64,000 bases of DNA, taken from assembly GCF_016916835.1 (NCBI RefSeq), contig NZ_JAFFIX010000003.1, positions 372,001-436,000 of the forward strand, given 5' to 3'. The DNA is from Actinacidiphila bryophytorum. GTDB lineage: Bacteria; Actinomycetota; Actinomycetes; Streptomycetales; Streptomycetaceae. The notes below the pieces were generated by a model. It did not search any database. It saw only the letters and a program-made list of their open reading frames with translations, and had not been told where the DNA came from. Both the position numbers and the translations under genes were made by a program. This document shows positions 44,048-55,400 of the stretch, piece by piece; the first letter of the stretch is position 1; each line of letters starts with the position of its first letter.

Positions 44048-45360
44048 CCGCTCTCATGACGGTCCTCGGCATAGTGGTCTTCGCCGTGGGCCTGATGGTC
44101 TCCATCGCCTGGCACGAGCTGGGCCACCTCTCCACGGCCAAGCTGTTCAAGATCCGCGTGCCGCAGTACATGGTGGGTTTCGGCCCCACCATCTGGTCGC
44201 GCAAGAAGGGCGAGACCGAGTACGGCTTCAAGGCCATCCCGCTGGGCGGCTACATCCGCATGATCGGGATGTTCCCGCCCGGCGAGGACGGCAGGATCAC
44301 CGCCCGTTCCACCTCGCCGTGGCGCAGCATGATCGAGGACGCCCGCTCCGCCGCCTTCGAGGAGCTCAAGCCGGGCGACGAGACGCGGCTGTTCTACACG
44401 CGCAAGCCGTGGAAGCGCGTCATCGTGATGTTCGCCGGGCCGTTCATGAACCTGATCCTGGCCTTCGCGCTGGCCCTGTCGGTCTTCATGGGCATCGGCA
44501 TCGCCGAGTCGACCACCGTCGTCAGCTCGGTCAGCGACTGCGTGATCTCCCAGGCCGACACCGCCAAGCGCAACCCGGACAACCCCTGCCTGCCCACCGA
44601 CCCGGTCGCGCCGGCCAAGACCGCGGGCTTCCTGCCGGGCGACAAGTTCCTGGAGTTCAACGGCCGCCCGGTCGACGGCTGGGCCGACCTGTCCAAGGAC
44701 ATCAGGAACGGGGCGGGACCCGCCGTCATCGTGGTCGAGCGGGCCGGCAAGCGGGTCACCCTGACCCCGGTGATCACCAAGAACGTCGTGGCCAAGACCG
44801 ACAGCGACGGCAACATCGAGGACGGCACGGTGACGGCCGGCTTCCTCGGGTTCAGCCCCGCGAGCCACATCCAGCCGCAGGGCTTCACCAGCTCGGTCGG
44901 CCACATGGGCGACATGGCGCGGCAGGGCCTGGACTCGCTGCTGCGGCTGCCGCAGCGCATCCCCGACCTGTGGCGGGCCACCTTCGACGGCGCCCCGCGC
45001 AAGGCGGACTCCCCGATGGGTGTGGTCGGCGCGGCCCGGGTCGGCGGCGAGGTCTTCTCGCTCAAGGAACCGGCCATCGACCGGATCGCCACCATGGTGA
45101 TGCTCGTCGCAGGCTTCAACCTGTCGCTGTTCCTGTTCAACATGCTGCCGCTGCTGCCGCTGGACGGCGGCCATGTGGCGGGCGCCCTGTGGGAGTCGCT
45201 GCGGCGGCACACCGCGCGGGTCTTCCGCAAGCCCGACCCGGGACCGTTCGACGTGGCCAAGCTCATGCCGGTGGCGTACGTCGTGGCCGGAATCTTCGTG
45301 TCCTTCACCTTGCTGGTCCTGATCGCCGATGTGGTCAACCCGGTCAAACTGAGTTCGTAA
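44044..45360 (+). CDS. rseP: Site-2 (RseP-like) intramembrane zinc metalloprotease
   Basis: 438 residues from the ATG at 44044. HELGH (His24, Glu25, His28) in the first membrane helix and LPLDGGH near residue 380 provide zinc ligands; about four transmembrane helices and a central PDZ-like domain ([23 protein letters not shown]). Family members cut anti-sigma factors or other membrane-bound regulators in a second, regulated step; M. tuberculosis Rip1, encoded in the same dxr-rip-ispG arrangement, is the best-known relative. The client here is unknown. Translation is coupled to dxr. Confidence 0.95.
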   Translation: MTALMTVLGIVVFAVGLMVSIAWHELGHLSTAKLFKIRVPQYMVGFGPTIWSRKKGETEYGFKAIPLGGYIRMIGMFPPGEDGRITARSTSPWRSMIEDARSAAFEELKPGDETRLFYTRKPWKRVIVMFAGPFMNLILAFALALSVFMGIGIAESTTVVSSVSDCVISQADTAKRNPDNPCLPTDPVAPAKTAGFLPGDKFLEFNGRPVDGWADLSKDIRNGAGPAVIVVERAGKRVTLTPVITKNVVAKTDSDGNIEDGTVTAGFLGFSPASHIQPQGFTSSVGHMGDMARQGLDSLLRLPQRIPDLWRATFDGAPRKADSPMGVVGAARVGGEVFSLKEPAIDRIATMVMLVAGFNLSLFLFNMLPLLPLDGGHVAGALWESLRRHTARVFRKPDPGPFDVAKLMPVAYVVAGIFVSFTLLVLIADVVNPVKLSS

Positions 45361-45459
45361 TGCCCTGAGCCGAGTGAGAGACGCGGGGCGGGTGCCGTAA
45401 CCTCGAAGCGGAGCCCGCCCACGCCGGGACTTGAGCCACACCTTGGGGAAGCCACGCAG

Positions 45460-46614
<1,155 letters not shown>

Positions 46615-46633
46615 ACGGCTCGAAAGCGGCCGG

Positions 46634-46662
46634 CCCCGTGGCCGGGAGGCACCACCACGGGG
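46634..46662 (+). terminator. Hairpin after ispG
   Basis: 8-bp stem CCCCGTGG (46634-46641) / CCACGGGG (46655-46662), loop of 13 nt, 19 bp after the ispG stop. Confidence 0.5.
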
Positions 46663-46748
46663 TACGGCCCAGCCGCGCGAGGTAAAGTGCCCAGACCATT
46701 CCCCGCCTGCACGAGCGGACCAGAAGGCGAAGACGGTGAGGCCTCCAC

Positions 46749-47594
46749 GTGCTGACCCACCCGACTGCCCGCGTCCTGGAACCCGGTGACCTCGACGCGG
46801 CGCTTGCCGTGCTGCACAGCGACCCGGTCGCCAACGCCTTCGTGACCTCCCGGGTCAATGTCGCCGGGCTCGACCCGTGGCGGCTCGGCGGCGAGATGTG
46901 GGGATGGTACGCGGCAGGCAAGCTCACCTCGCTGTGCTACGCCGGCGCCAACCTCGTACCGATCTGCGCCACACCGGAGGCGGTCGCCGCCTTCGCCGAG
47001 CGCGCCCGCAGGTCCGGCCGCCGCTGCTCGTCCATCGTCGGCCCCGCCGAGGCCACCGCCGAGCTGTGGTCGCGGCTGGAACCGCACTGGGGGCCGGCCC
47101 GCGAGGTGCGCCGCCACCAGCCGCTGATGGCCACCCGCGCGCTGCCCGCCGGCATCGCACCCGACCCGGGGGTGCGCAGGGTGCGCAAGGACGAGATGGA
47201 GGTGATCATGCCGGCCTGCGTGGCGATGTTCACCGAGGAGGTCGGCGTCTCGCCGCTGGCCGGCGACGGCGGCCTGCTCTACCAGGCCAGGGTCGCCGAA
47301 CTCGTCTCCACCGGGCGGGCGTTCGCCCGTATCGAGAACGGCGAGGTGGTCTTCAAGGCGGAGATCGGCGCCGTCACCCGCCACACCTGCCAGATCCAGG
47401 GCGTCTGGGTGGCCCCCTCGCACCGCGGCCGCCGGCTGTCGGAGTCCGGCATGGCCGCGGTCCTGCACTACGCCCTGCGCGACGTCGCCCCGGTCGTCAG
47501 CCTCTACGTCAACGACTTCAACACCGCGGCCCGCGCCGCCTACCGCCGGGTCGGCTTCACCGAGGTCGGCGCCTTCATGAGCGTCCTGTTCTAG
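46749..47594 (+). CDS. GNAT acetyltransferase with DUF4081 domain
   Basis: 281 residues from the GTG at 46749. The N-terminal half (VLEPGDLDAALAVLHSDPVANAFVTSRV) matches the DUF4081 domain that precedes GNATs at this locus in actinobacteria; the C-terminal half shows the acetyl-CoA motif QIQGVWVAPSHRGRRLSESGM and VVSLYVNDFNTAARAAYRRVGF. Placement just downstream of ispG is shared with M. tuberculosis (Rv2867c region, from memory). Acceptor unknown. Confidence 0.88.
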   Translation: MLTHPTARVLEPGDLDAALAVLHSDPVANAFVTSRVNVAGLDPWRLGGEMWGWYAAGKLTSLCYAGANLVPICATPEAVAAFAERARRSGRRCSSIVGPAEATAELWSRLEPHWGPAREVRRHQPLMATRALPAGIAPDPGVRRVRKDEMEVIMPACVAMFTEEVGVSPLAGDGGLLYQARVAELVSTGRAFARIENGEVVFKAEIGAVTRHTCQIQGVWVAPSHRGRRLSESGMAAVLHYALRDVAPVVSLYVNDFNTAARAAYRRVGFTEVGAFMSVLF

Positions 47595-47672
47595 CCATCC
47601 CCCCCGGGTCCGCAGGTGCGGCGCACGGACGCTGTGGGGAGCGAGGTCAGAAAGGCAGTAGGGTCGCGGCCC

Positions 47673-48206
47673 ATGGAGAACGTGGTCATCGGGGCGGTCG
47701 ATCTTGCCGCGCACGTCGACGAGGCGCTCGCCGTCCAGGCGCTCGCCTTCGGCCTCGGCCCCGACGAAGTGGCGATCCGGCGGCAGATCGTCCTGCGGCA
47801 CCTGGCCTGCGACGGGGCGCGGTCGCTGGCGGCGCGCACCGGCAGCGGTCGGCTGGTCGGCTTCGTCTACGGGCTGCCCAACGACCGTACGCACTGGTGG
47901 TCGAGCGTCGTGCAGCCGTATCTGCGCCGGGAGGGCAACGACGACTGGCTCGACGACTCCTTCGTGATCACCGAACTGCACGTGCTGCCCGACTTCCAGG
48001 GCCGCGGCATCGGCCGCGCCCTGATCACCGCGATCACCGACGCGGCGACCGAGCCGCGCAGCATCCTGTCCGCGATCGACGGCGACACCCCCGCCCGGCG
48101 GCTCTACCACGCCCTGGGCTACCGCGACCTGGCTCGGCCCGTGCACTTCCCCAGCGCCGCCCGGCCCTACGCGGTGATGGGCGCCCCGCTACCGCTGCTG
48201 CGCTGA
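47673..48206 (+). CDS. GNAT-family N-acetyltransferase
   Basis: 177 residues from the ATG at 47673. Acetyl-CoA binding motif A: ITELHVLPDFQGRGIGRALITAI, followed by SAIDGDTPARRLYHALGYRDLA. A Trp-rich insertion (RTHWWSSVVQPYLRREGNDDWLDD) precedes it. No substrate can be assigned. It ends 7 bp from the convergent APH-like gene, leaving no space for a separate terminator. Confidence 0.88.
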   Translation: MENVVIGAVDLAAHVDEALAVQALAFGLGPDEVAIRRQIVLRHLACDGARSLAARTGSGRLVGFVYGLPNDRTHWWSSVVQPYLRREGNDDWLDDSFVITELHVLPDFQGRGIGRALITAITDAATEPRSILSAIDGDTPARRLYHALGYRDLARPVHFPSAARPYAVMGAPLPLLR

Positions 48207-48213
48207 CCCGCGG

Positions 48214-49164
48214 CTACAGCCAGCTGGCGAACTCCAGCAGCAGCTCGCCGTCCTCGCGGCCGCCCACCGACAGGTACCAGACGCCGGCCTCCACCGCACG
48301 GAAGACCGACCAGCCGCGCAGCCGCCCCGCGTCCACCTCCAGCGCGTCCGCGAGCTTGGCGATCCGCCGCCTGGCCGTGGCCCGCGAACCGGGCTGCGCC
48401 GCCAGCGTGGACAGCCGGTCCCTGGCCAGCCACGCCAGGTCGAAGGCCCGCTCGCCGACCAGCGGCTTGGGGTCGATCGCCAGCCACGGCATCCGCTCGC
48501 CCGCCAGCACGTTGCCCTGGTGGTAGTCGCCGTGCAGCAGCACGCTCTCCACCGCGTCCGCCGAGCCCGCCAGTTCGGCCTGCGCCGCCAGCGCGTCGTC
48601 GATCACCGCGACCGCGTCCGCCGCATAGGGCGCCGACCGACGCTCCCGCAGCAGCGCCGCCAGCTCACCGGTGGCCGCGGCGACCGAGCGGAAGGGGTGG
48701 CCCTGCGCCGGCGGCACCCACAGCCGCTGCAGGACGCCCTCGGCCTCCAGCAGCGCCTTGGGCTCGGCCAGCGAGCGCAGCGAGACGTCCGCCCGCAGCC
48801 GCTCCAGCAGCATCGCGCCCTCGGCGGGCTCGGCCCGCAGCAGGCGTACGGCGCCGCGCCCGCCCCAGTGCTCCAGGGCCGCGTGCTCCTGCTCGGTCTC
48901 CCGGTTGACCATGCCGACCTTGAGCACGGCGGGCTCGCCGTCCGAGGTGCGGACCAGCACGATCATGCTGATCTGGCCGCCGGCCGCGACGACCCGCTCC
49001 ACGGTCAGCCCCCAGCGGTCGAAGCAGCCCGCGACCAGTGCCGGCAGCCGCGCCAGCCACTCCCGGCCCGCGCCGCCCTCCCACGCGGTGACCGTACGCA
49101 CCAGCCGCTCGGGCGGTTCGAGGTCCGCGGCGGCGGGCCGTCCGTGGTGCGCTGCTGAACCCAT
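48214..49164 (-). CDS. APH(6)/hydroxyurea-type phosphotransferase
   Basis: 316 residues from the ATG at 49164. VLLHGDYHQGNVLAGERMPWLAIDPKPLVGERAFDLAWL contains the kinase catalytic loop (HGDYHQGN) and the metal-binding Asp of the IDPKP motif, characteristic of the streptomycin 6-phosphotransferase and hydroxyurea-resistance branch. An N-terminal lobe with EPAVLKVGM provides ATP contacts. Real streptomycin resistance cannot be deduced: most chromosomal members lie outside antibiotic clusters and have unknown substrates. Confidence 0.87.
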   Translation of the reverse strand: MGSAAHHGRPAAADLEPPERLVRTVTAWEGGAGREWLARLPALVAGCFDRWGLTVERVVAAGGQISMIVLVRTSDGEPAVLKVGMVNRETEQEHAALEHWGGRGAVRLLRAEPAEGAMLLERLRADVSLRSLAEPKALLEAEGVLQRLWVPPAQGHPFRSVAAATGELAALLRERRSAPYAADAVAVIDDALAAQAELAGSADAVESVLLHGDYHQGNVLAGERMPWLAIDPKPLVGERAFDLAWLARDRLSTLAAQPGSRATARRRIAKLADALEVDAGRLRGWSVFRAVEAGVWYLSVGGREDGELLLEFASWL

Positions 49165-49206
49165 CCTGTGCCCTGCCCTCCGTGCGGTTGGGCCCGGCGG
49201 GGCCGC

Positions 49207-49626
49207 TCAGCCGCGTTCCGCCAGACCCGGGAAGGCTACGCTGCCGCCGCGCCAGCGCACGGCCCGCACCGCCGCGTCGCGCAAGGCGCTCGCCGCGTCC
49301 CGCCGCAGGTCGCCGACCGTGCCGCGGACCATGTCGCCGTACGCGCCCGCCACCCGCTCCTCGACGTAGGCGGCCAGGCGTACCGCGGCGGCGGCGTCGG
49401 CGACGGGGAAGGGCAGCTCGTACCCTGCCGCCGCGGCCACCGGGGCGGCGCCGAGGTCGGCGACCGTGCGCATGAGGCTGTCGCGGCGCGCGCGGTGGGC
49501 GTCGTAGCCCTGCGCGGCCTCGGCCCGGCGGCTGCCGGTCAGGTGGCCGCCGGCCACGCCGTAGCCGTAGACCGCCGCGTGCTCGGCGGCCAGCGCCGCC
49601 TGCACCGCGTCGATGACCGAGTTCAT
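49207..49626 (-). CDS. Ferritin-like DUF4439 protein
   Basis: 139 residues, nearly all helical: VQAALAAEHAAVYGYGVAGGHL, then AYDAHRARRDSLM-type and VEERVAGAYGDMV helices. Glu and His at helix positions (EHAAVYGYG, HRARRD) could form a di-iron site, but in DUF4439 proteins this is unproven. The gene is translationally coupled (ATGA) to the preceding lipoprotein gene, so the two probably act together. Confidence 0.8.
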   Translation of the reverse strand: MNSVIDAVQAALAAEHAAVYGYGVAGGHLTGSRRAEAAQGYDAHRARRDSLMRTVADLGAAPVAAAAGYELPFPVADAAAAVRLAAYVEERVAGAYGDMVRGTVGDLRRDAASALRDAAVRAVRWRGGSVAFPGLAERG

Positions 49627-50132
49627 CGTCCGTCCTTCCCGCCGGCCGGGGCGCCGAGCAGTGCCGCGTGGCCTGCGCCTGCCGCCGCGACCGAGGCCAT
49701 CAGCCGGGCCAGCTCGCCGGGCACCGTGAGCAGGGCGGCGGCCCTGCGGTCGGCCAGTGCCCTTTCCGCGGCGGCCAGGGCGGCCAGCGCCTGGGCGGCG
49801 GTGGTGCCGGCGGGCGCGGCGGGCGGCCGGGTGCCGGCGGGCGCGGTGCCGCCGAAGGCCTCGATGTGCCGTACGACCTCGGCCCGCAGCGGCCGCAGCC
49901 GGGCTGCGAGCGAGGGGTGGGCGGCCGCGGCGGCGTCGTACCGTCCGAGCAGCTCGGCGCTGTCGCGTACCGCCGCCGCCTGTTCCGCGGCCCCGGGCAG
50001 CGCCGCGGGGGCCTTGCCGTCGGGCGCTCCCGACGCTCCGTCAGCGCCCTTGCCGCACCCGGCGCCGACCGCCACGACGGCCGCCGCCACCACACTCCGC
50101 CTGCTCAGCCGAGCGGCCGCCTCCGGGATCAT
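49623..50132 (-). CDS. Small helical lipoprotein paired with DUF4439 protein
   Basis: 169 residues from the ATG at 50132. SRRSVVAAAVVAVGAGC is a Tat-like signal with a lipobox ending in Cys. The rest is helical (AAAVRDSAELLGRYDAAAAAHPSLAARL). It is probably tethered to the outer face of the membrane. No function known; coupled to the DUF4439 gene downstream and divergent from rimP. Confidence 0.75.
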   Translation of the reverse strand: MIPEAAARLSRRSVVAAAVVAVGAGCGKGADGASGAPDGKAPAALPGAAEQAAAVRDSAELLGRYDAAAAAHPSLAARLRPLRAEVVRHIEAFGGTAPAGTRPPAAPAGTTAAQALAALAAAERALADRRAAALLTVPGELARLMASVAAAGAGHAALLGAPAGGKDGR

Positions 50133-50245
50133 GGGGGGAGTGTACGGGTGCCCGAGTGGCGCGGTGCGCTGCCCCGGCTCGGGTAGCCTTGCCCTTACAC
50201 GCGACCTTCCATCACAACAGCACACGCGGCCGAGGAGTCACCCGG

Positions 50246-50830
50246 ATGAGCACCACCCAGAGCGAGAGGCTGCGCGCGCTGCTTGAGCCGCTTGTCGGCG
50301 AGGCCGGGCTCGACCTGGAGGACGTCACCCTGACCGCGTCGGGCCGGCGGCGGCAGCTGCTGGTCGTGGTGGACGCCGAGGACGGGGTGGAGCTGGATAC
50401 CGTGGCGGCCGTCAGCCGCACCGTCTCCCAGGCGCTGGACGACTCGGATGTGATGGGTGAGGCGGAGTACGTCCTTGAGGTCACCTCGCCGGGCACCGAC
50501 CGGCCGCTGACCGAGCCGCGGCACTTCCGGCGCAACACGGGACGCCTGGTGAAGCTGGCGCTCAGGGAGCGCGGCGAGCTGATCGCACGGATCATGGCGG
50601 TGGACGAGACGGGTCTCGACCTGGAGGTGCCGGGCGTCAAGGGCCGTAAGCCCAAGCCCGCCCGCGCGGACTTCGCGGAGATCGCGAAGGCCCGGGTCGA
50701 GGTCGAGTTCAGCCGCAAGGCCGGTGGGCCCGACGACCTCGGTGACCAACTGGACGACGGCGACGACCCGGGCGACGGCGGAGACGACGACGGCGGCAGC
50801 GACATCGACGAGAGCACGCAGGAGGCGTAG
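50246..50830 (+). CDS. rimP: Ribosome maturation factor RimP
   Basis: 194 residues from the ATG at 50246 behind [39 protein letters not shown] and [28 protein letters not shown] are the RimP domains; family members assist 30S maturation. A highly acidic C-terminal tail (about 35 residues of Asp, Gly and Glu) is not part of E. coli RimP. It precedes nusA by 2 bp, the usual rimP-nusA-infB order. Confidence 0.95.
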   Translation: MSTTQSERLRALLEPLVGEAGLDLEDVTLTASGRRRQLLVVVDAEDGVELDTVAAVSRTVSQALDDSDVMGEAEYVLEVTSPGTDRPLTEPRHFRRNTGRLVKLALRERGELIARIMAVDETGLDLEVPGVKGRKPKPARADFAEIAKARVEVEFSRKAGGPDDLGDQLDDGDDPGDGGDDDGGSDIDESTQEA

Positions 50831-50832
50831 CC

Positions 50833-51864
50833 GTGGACATCGACATGAAGGCCCTGCGGGGCCTGGTGCAGGAGCGGCAGATCTCCTTCGACCTGCTGGT
50901 CGAGGCCATCGAGTCGGCACTGCTGATCGCCTACCACCGCGAGCCGGGCAGCCACCGCCGGGCCAGGGTGGAGCTGGACCGCACCAGCGGGCACGTCACG
51001 GTGTGGGCCACCGAGGACCCCGAGGAGGTCGCCGAGGGGGCCGAGCCGCGCGAGTTCGACGACACGCCCTCCGGCTTCGGGCGGATCGCCGCCTCGACCG
51101 CCAAGCAGGTGATCCTGCAGCGGCTGCGCGACGCCGAGGACGACGTCACCTTCGGGGAGTACGCCGGCCGTGAGGGCGACATCGTGACCGGTGTCGTCCA
51201 GCAGGGCAAGGATCCCAAGAACGTGCTGGTCGACATCGGCAAGCTGGAGGCCATCCTGCCGGTGCAGGAGCAGGTGCCGGGCGAGGAGTACAAGCACGGC
51301 ATCCGGCTGCGCACCTACGTGGTGCGGGTCGCCAAGGGCGTCCGCGGCCCGTCGGTGACCCTGTCGCGCACCCACCCCAACCTGGTCAGGAAGCTCTTTG
51401 CGCTCGAAGTGCCGGAGATCGCCGACGGCTCGGTGGTGATCGAGGCGATCGCCCGCGAGGCCGGCCACCGCACCAAGATCGCCGTCAGGTCGGCGCGCTC
51501 CGGGCTCAACGCCAAGGGCGCCTGCATCGGCCCGATGGGCGCCCGGGTGCGGGCGGTCATGGCCGAGCTGCACGGCGAGAAGATCGACATCGTGGACTGG
51601 TCGGACGACCCGGCCGAGATGGTGGCGAACGCGCTGTCGCCCGCCCGGGTGTCCCGGGTCGAGGTGGTGGACGCCGGCGCCCGCTCCGCGCGCGTCACGG
51701 TGCCCGACTACCAGCTGTCACTGGCCATCGGCAAGGAGGGGCAGAACGCCCGGCTCGCCGCCCGGCTCACCGGGTGGCGGATCGACATCCGCCCCGACAC
51801 CGAAGGTGCCGAGCAGCCGCCTGCCGCCCCCCGGTCACCGGTGCAGGCGCGTCCGGAAGGCTGA
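50833..51864 (+). CDS. nusA: Transcription termination/antitermination factor NusA
   Basis: 343 residues from the GTG at 50833 behind CAGGAGGCG. N-terminal RNA polymerase-binding domain ([29 protein letters not shown]), S1 domain ([31 protein letters not shown]) and two KH domains ([50 protein letters not shown]). NusA promotes pausing and termination. Length is normal for an actinobacterial NusA without the E. coli acidic repeats. Confidence 0.97.
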   Translation: MDIDMKALRGLVQERQISFDLLVEAIESALLIAYHREPGSHRRARVELDRTSGHVTVWATEDPEEVAEGAEPREFDDTPSGFGRIAASTAKQVILQRLRDAEDDVTFGEYAGREGDIVTGVVQQGKDPKNVLVDIGKLEAILPVQEQVPGEEYKHGIRLRTYVVRVAKGVRGPSVTLSRTHPNLVRKLFALEVPEIADGSVVIEAIAREAGHRTKIAVRSARSGLNAKGACIGPMGARVRAVMAELHGEKIDIVDWSDDPAEMVANALSPARVSRVEVVDAGARSARVTVPDYQLSLAIGKEGQNARLAARLTGWRIDIRPDTEGAEQPPAAPRSPVQARPEG

Positions 51865-51967
51865 AACGCGACCCACGTGTGGCCGAATCCCCGGCTGCCA
51901 TGAAACGAACAGCCGTGCGTCGGCACACTCGAAGGAGTGAGGTCCGCGCGGGGAGGTAGACTGAAGA

Positions 51968-52249
51968 GTGTCTGGTCGGACGCTGTCGCCAGCATGCCCG
52001 GAGCGTACGTGCGTCGGCTGTCGTCAGCGAGCGGCCAAGAGCGAACTGCTGCGTGTGGTGATGAGCGGGGACGCCTGCGTTCCCGATCATCGCGGTACGC
52101 TGCCCGGTCGGGGTGCATATCTGCATCCCGCCCTTGCCTGCCTCGACCTGGCGGTCCGCCGCCGGGCGTTCGGCCGGGCCTTCCGAGGCCCGGTGGCGCC
52201 CGATACCGCGGAATTGCGCCGGTTTGTCGAGCAGCAGGCAACCCCGTAA
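51968..52249 (+). CDS. ylxR: YlxR-family RNA-binding protein (DUF448)
   Basis: 93 residues from the GTG at 51968, with GGGGAGG upstream. RTCVGCRQR with the CxxC motif and DHRGTLPGRGAYLHPALACLDLAVRRRAF are the DUF448 core. In B. subtilis the homologue RnpM modulates RNase P; regulatory roles for actinobacterial members are not settled. It belongs to the nusA-ylxR-infB operon. Confidence 0.92.
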   Translation: MSGRTLSPACPERTCVGCRQRAAKSELLRVVMSGDACVPDHRGTLPGRGAYLHPALACLDLAVRRRAFGRAFRGPVAPDTAELRRFVEQQATP

Positions 52250-52323
52250 GAAGGCAAGAAGAGTACGGCACGGGTCAGCCCGTGCGATCAGGTACCTCGC
52301 GAGATGGAAGTAGGTCGAGATTG

Positions 52324-52356
52324 CGATGAGCACTCGATGAGTACGCGATGAGTACG
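52324..52356 (+). repeat. Three 11-bp tandem repeats upstream of infB
   Basis: Units CGATGAGCACT, CGATGAGTACG and CGATGAGTACG lie head to tail at 52324-52334, 52335-52345 and 52346-52356. They sit in the 162-bp ylxR-infB gap, after a small GCACGGG/CCCGTGC hairpin (52268-52285). An 11-bp period is about one DNA turn. Confidence 0.65.
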
Positions 52357-52390
52357 CCCATGAAGTAGCGACGGTCCGGCGGACGATCAC

Positions 52391-52427
52391 CCCGGACCTA
52401 AAAGGAGCGAAGTGGCTAAGGTCCGGG
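52391..52427 (+). promoter_or_regulatory. infB start-site hairpin (SD and GTG in loop)
   Basis: Perfect 9-bp stem CCCGGACCT (52391-52399) / AGGTCCGGG (52419-52427). The 19-nt loop carries the ribosome-binding site AAAAGGAG and the GTG start codon at 52412. The right arm falls in codons 3-6 of infB. Could display or, if bound, hide the start site. Confidence 0.6.
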
Positions 52428-55400
52428 TCTACGAACTCGCCAAAGAGATGGGAGTCGAGAGCAAGGTCGTCATGGCCAAGCTCCAGGAACTCGGCGAGTT
52501 CGTCCGTTCGGCGTCCTCGACCATCGAGGCGCCGGTAGTCCGCAAGTTGACCGACGCTTTCCAGGGTCCCGGCGGTGGCAACGGCGGCAAGTCCGCCGCC
52601 AAGCCCGCGGCACCCCGCAAGAGCGTCCCCGCCAAGCCGGCCCCCACCCCGGGTGCGCCGGCCCGTCCCGCTGCCCCGGCGCCCAAGCCGGCCGCCGGCG
52701 GCCCCGTCACCCCCGCGGCCCCCGCCGCGCCGAGCACCGGCTCCGCGCCGGCGCCCGGCCCGCGCCCGGGTCCCGCCGCGCCCAAGCCGGCCCCGGCCGC
52801 GCCCAAGCCCGCTCCGGCCGCACCCGTGCCGGCCGCGGAGTTCCAGGCGCCGCCCGCCGCACCCCCGGCGAACCAGCCCGCCAGGCCCGGTTCCGCCACC
52901 CCCGGCCCCCGCCCCGCACGCCCGGCCCCGGCCGGCGGCCAGCGCGACGGCGACCGGCGCGACGCAGGCCAGCGTGACGGCGGACCCCGCCAGGGCGGGC
53001 GCCCCGCGCCCGGCCAGGGCGGCGCAGCACGTCCCGGTGCGCGGCCCGCAGGCCCGCGTCCCGGCAACAACCCCTTCACGTCCGGCTCCACCGGCATGCC
53101 GCGCCCCGGTGGCGCGCCGCGTCCCGGCGGCGGCCAGGGCGGTGCCCCGCGTCCCGCGGGTCCCGGCGGCGGCGCTCCGCGCCCCGGTGGCGCCCCGCGT
53201 CCCGGCGGCGGCCAGGGCGGTCCCGGCGGTGCGGGCGGTGCCCGTCCCTCGCCGGGCGGCATGCCCCGCCCGCAGTCCGCAGGCCCGCGCCCGAACCCGG
53301 GCATGATGCCGCAGCGCCCCGCGCCCTCCCCGGGCGGACGCCCGGGCGGTGGCCCCGGCGGCCGCAGCGGCGGTCCCGGCGGGCGTCCCGGCGGCCCCGG
53401 CGGTCGTCCCGGTGGCGGCGGCGGCTTCGCCGGCCGTCCCGCGGGTCCCGGCGGCGGCGGTCGTCCCGGCGGCGGCGGTGGCGGCTTCGGCGGTCCCCGT
53501 CCCGGCGGCGGTGCTCCCGGCGGTGGCGGCGGCTTCGGCCCCCGTCCCGGCGGCTTCGGCGGGCGTCCCGGCGGCCCGGGCGGCCGTGGTGGCACGCAGG
53601 GCGCGTTCGGTCGCGGCCCCGGCGGCCGTCCGGCGCGCGGACGTAAGAGCAAGCGCCAGCGGCGCCAGGAGTACGAGGCCATGCAGGCCCCGTCCGTGGG
53701 CGGCGTGCTGCTGCCCCGCGGCAACGGCCAGACCGTGCGCCTGTCGCGCGGTGCCTCGCTCACCGACTTCGCCGAGAAGATCAACGCCAACCCGGCGTCG
53801 CTCGTTCAGGTGATGCTCAACCTCGGTGAGATGGTCACGGCCACCCAGTCGGTCTCGGACTCCACCCTGGAGCTGCTGGCCGGCGAGATGAACTACGTGC
53901 TGGAGATCGTCAGCCCGGAGGAGGAGGACCGCGAGCTGCTCGAGTCCTTCGACATCGAGTTCGGCGAGGACGAGGGCGGCGAGGACGCACTGCAGCCGCG
54001 CCCGCCGGTCGTCACCGTGATGGGTCACGTCGACCACGGCAAGACCCGCCTGCTCGACGCGATCCGCAAGACCAACGTGGTCGCGGGCGAGGCCGGCGGC
54101 ATCACCCAGCACATCGGCGCCTACCAGGTCGCCACCGACGTCAACGGTGAAGAGCGCAGGATCACCTTCATCGACACCCCCGGTCACGAGGCGTTCACCG
54201 CCATGCGTGCCCGCGGTGCGAAGTCCACCGACATCGCGATCCTGGTGGTCGCGGCCAACGACGGTGTGATGCCGCAGACGATCGAGGCGCTCAACCACGC
54301 CAAGGCGGCCGAGGTGCCGATCGTGGTCGCGGTCAACAAGATCGACGTCGAGGGCGCGGACCCGACCAAGGTGCGCGGCCAGCTCACCGAGTTCGGGCTG
54401 GTGGCCGAGGAGTACGGCGGCGACACCATGTTCGTCGACATCTCCGCCAAGCAGGGCCTGCACATCGACGAGCTGCTCGAAGCGGTGATCCTCACCGCGG
54501 ACGCCTCGCTCGACCTGCGGGCCAACCCGGAGCAGGACGCACAGGGCATCGCGATCGAGGCCCACCTGGACAAGGGCCGCGGCGCCGTGGCGACCGTCCT
54601 GGTCCAGCGCGGCACCCTGCGGGTCGGCGACACCATGGTCGTCGGCGACGCCTACGGCCGCGTGCGCGCCATGCTCGACGACAAGGGCGAGAACGTGGAG
54701 GAGGCGACCCCGTCGACTCCGGTGCTCGTCCTCGGTCTGACCAACGTGCCCGGCGCCGGCGACAACTTCCTGGTCGTCGACGAGGACCGCACCGCCCGGC
54801 AGATCGCCGAGAAGCGCGCGGCCCGCGAGCGCAACGTCCGCTTCGCCCGCAAGGGCGTCAGGTTCTCCCTGGAGAACCTGGACGAGGCGCTCAAGGCCGG
54901 CCTGGTGCAGGAACTCAACCTCATCATCAAGGGCGACGCGTCCGGATCGGTCGAGGCCCTGGAGTCCTCGCTGCTCCAGCTCGACGTCGGCGACGAGGTC
55001 GACATCCGGGTCCTGCACCGCGGTGTGGGTGCGGTCACCGAGTCGGACATCGACCTGGCGACCGGCTCCGACGCCATCGTGATCGGCTTCAACGTCCGTG
55101 CGGCCGGCCGTGCCGCACAGATGGCCGAGCGCGAGGGCGTGGACGTCCGCTACTACTCGGTGATCTACCAGGCCATCGAGGAGATCGAAGCGGCGCTCAA
55201 GGGCATGCTCAAGCCGGAGTACGAGGAGGTGGAGCTGGGCACCGCGGAGATCCGCGAGGTCTTCCGCTCCTCCAAGCTCGGCAACATCGCCGGTGTGCTG
55301 GTCCGCTCCGGCGAGGTCAGGCGCAACACCAAGGCCCGGCTGCTGCGCGACGGCAAGGTCATCGCGGAGAACCTCAACATCGAGGGCCTGCGCCGCTTCA

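Noticed and set aside
48214..49164. An antibiotic resistance or biosynthesis locus
   Set aside because: The APH(6)-like kinase is isolated; no biosynthetic genes or transport genes of a cluster are nearby, and such chromosomal kinases are common.
53080..53640. CRISPR-like periodic GC repeats
   Set aside because: The pattern is coding: it encodes the Gly/Arg/Pro-rich linker of IF2, and units are of irregular length with no spacers.
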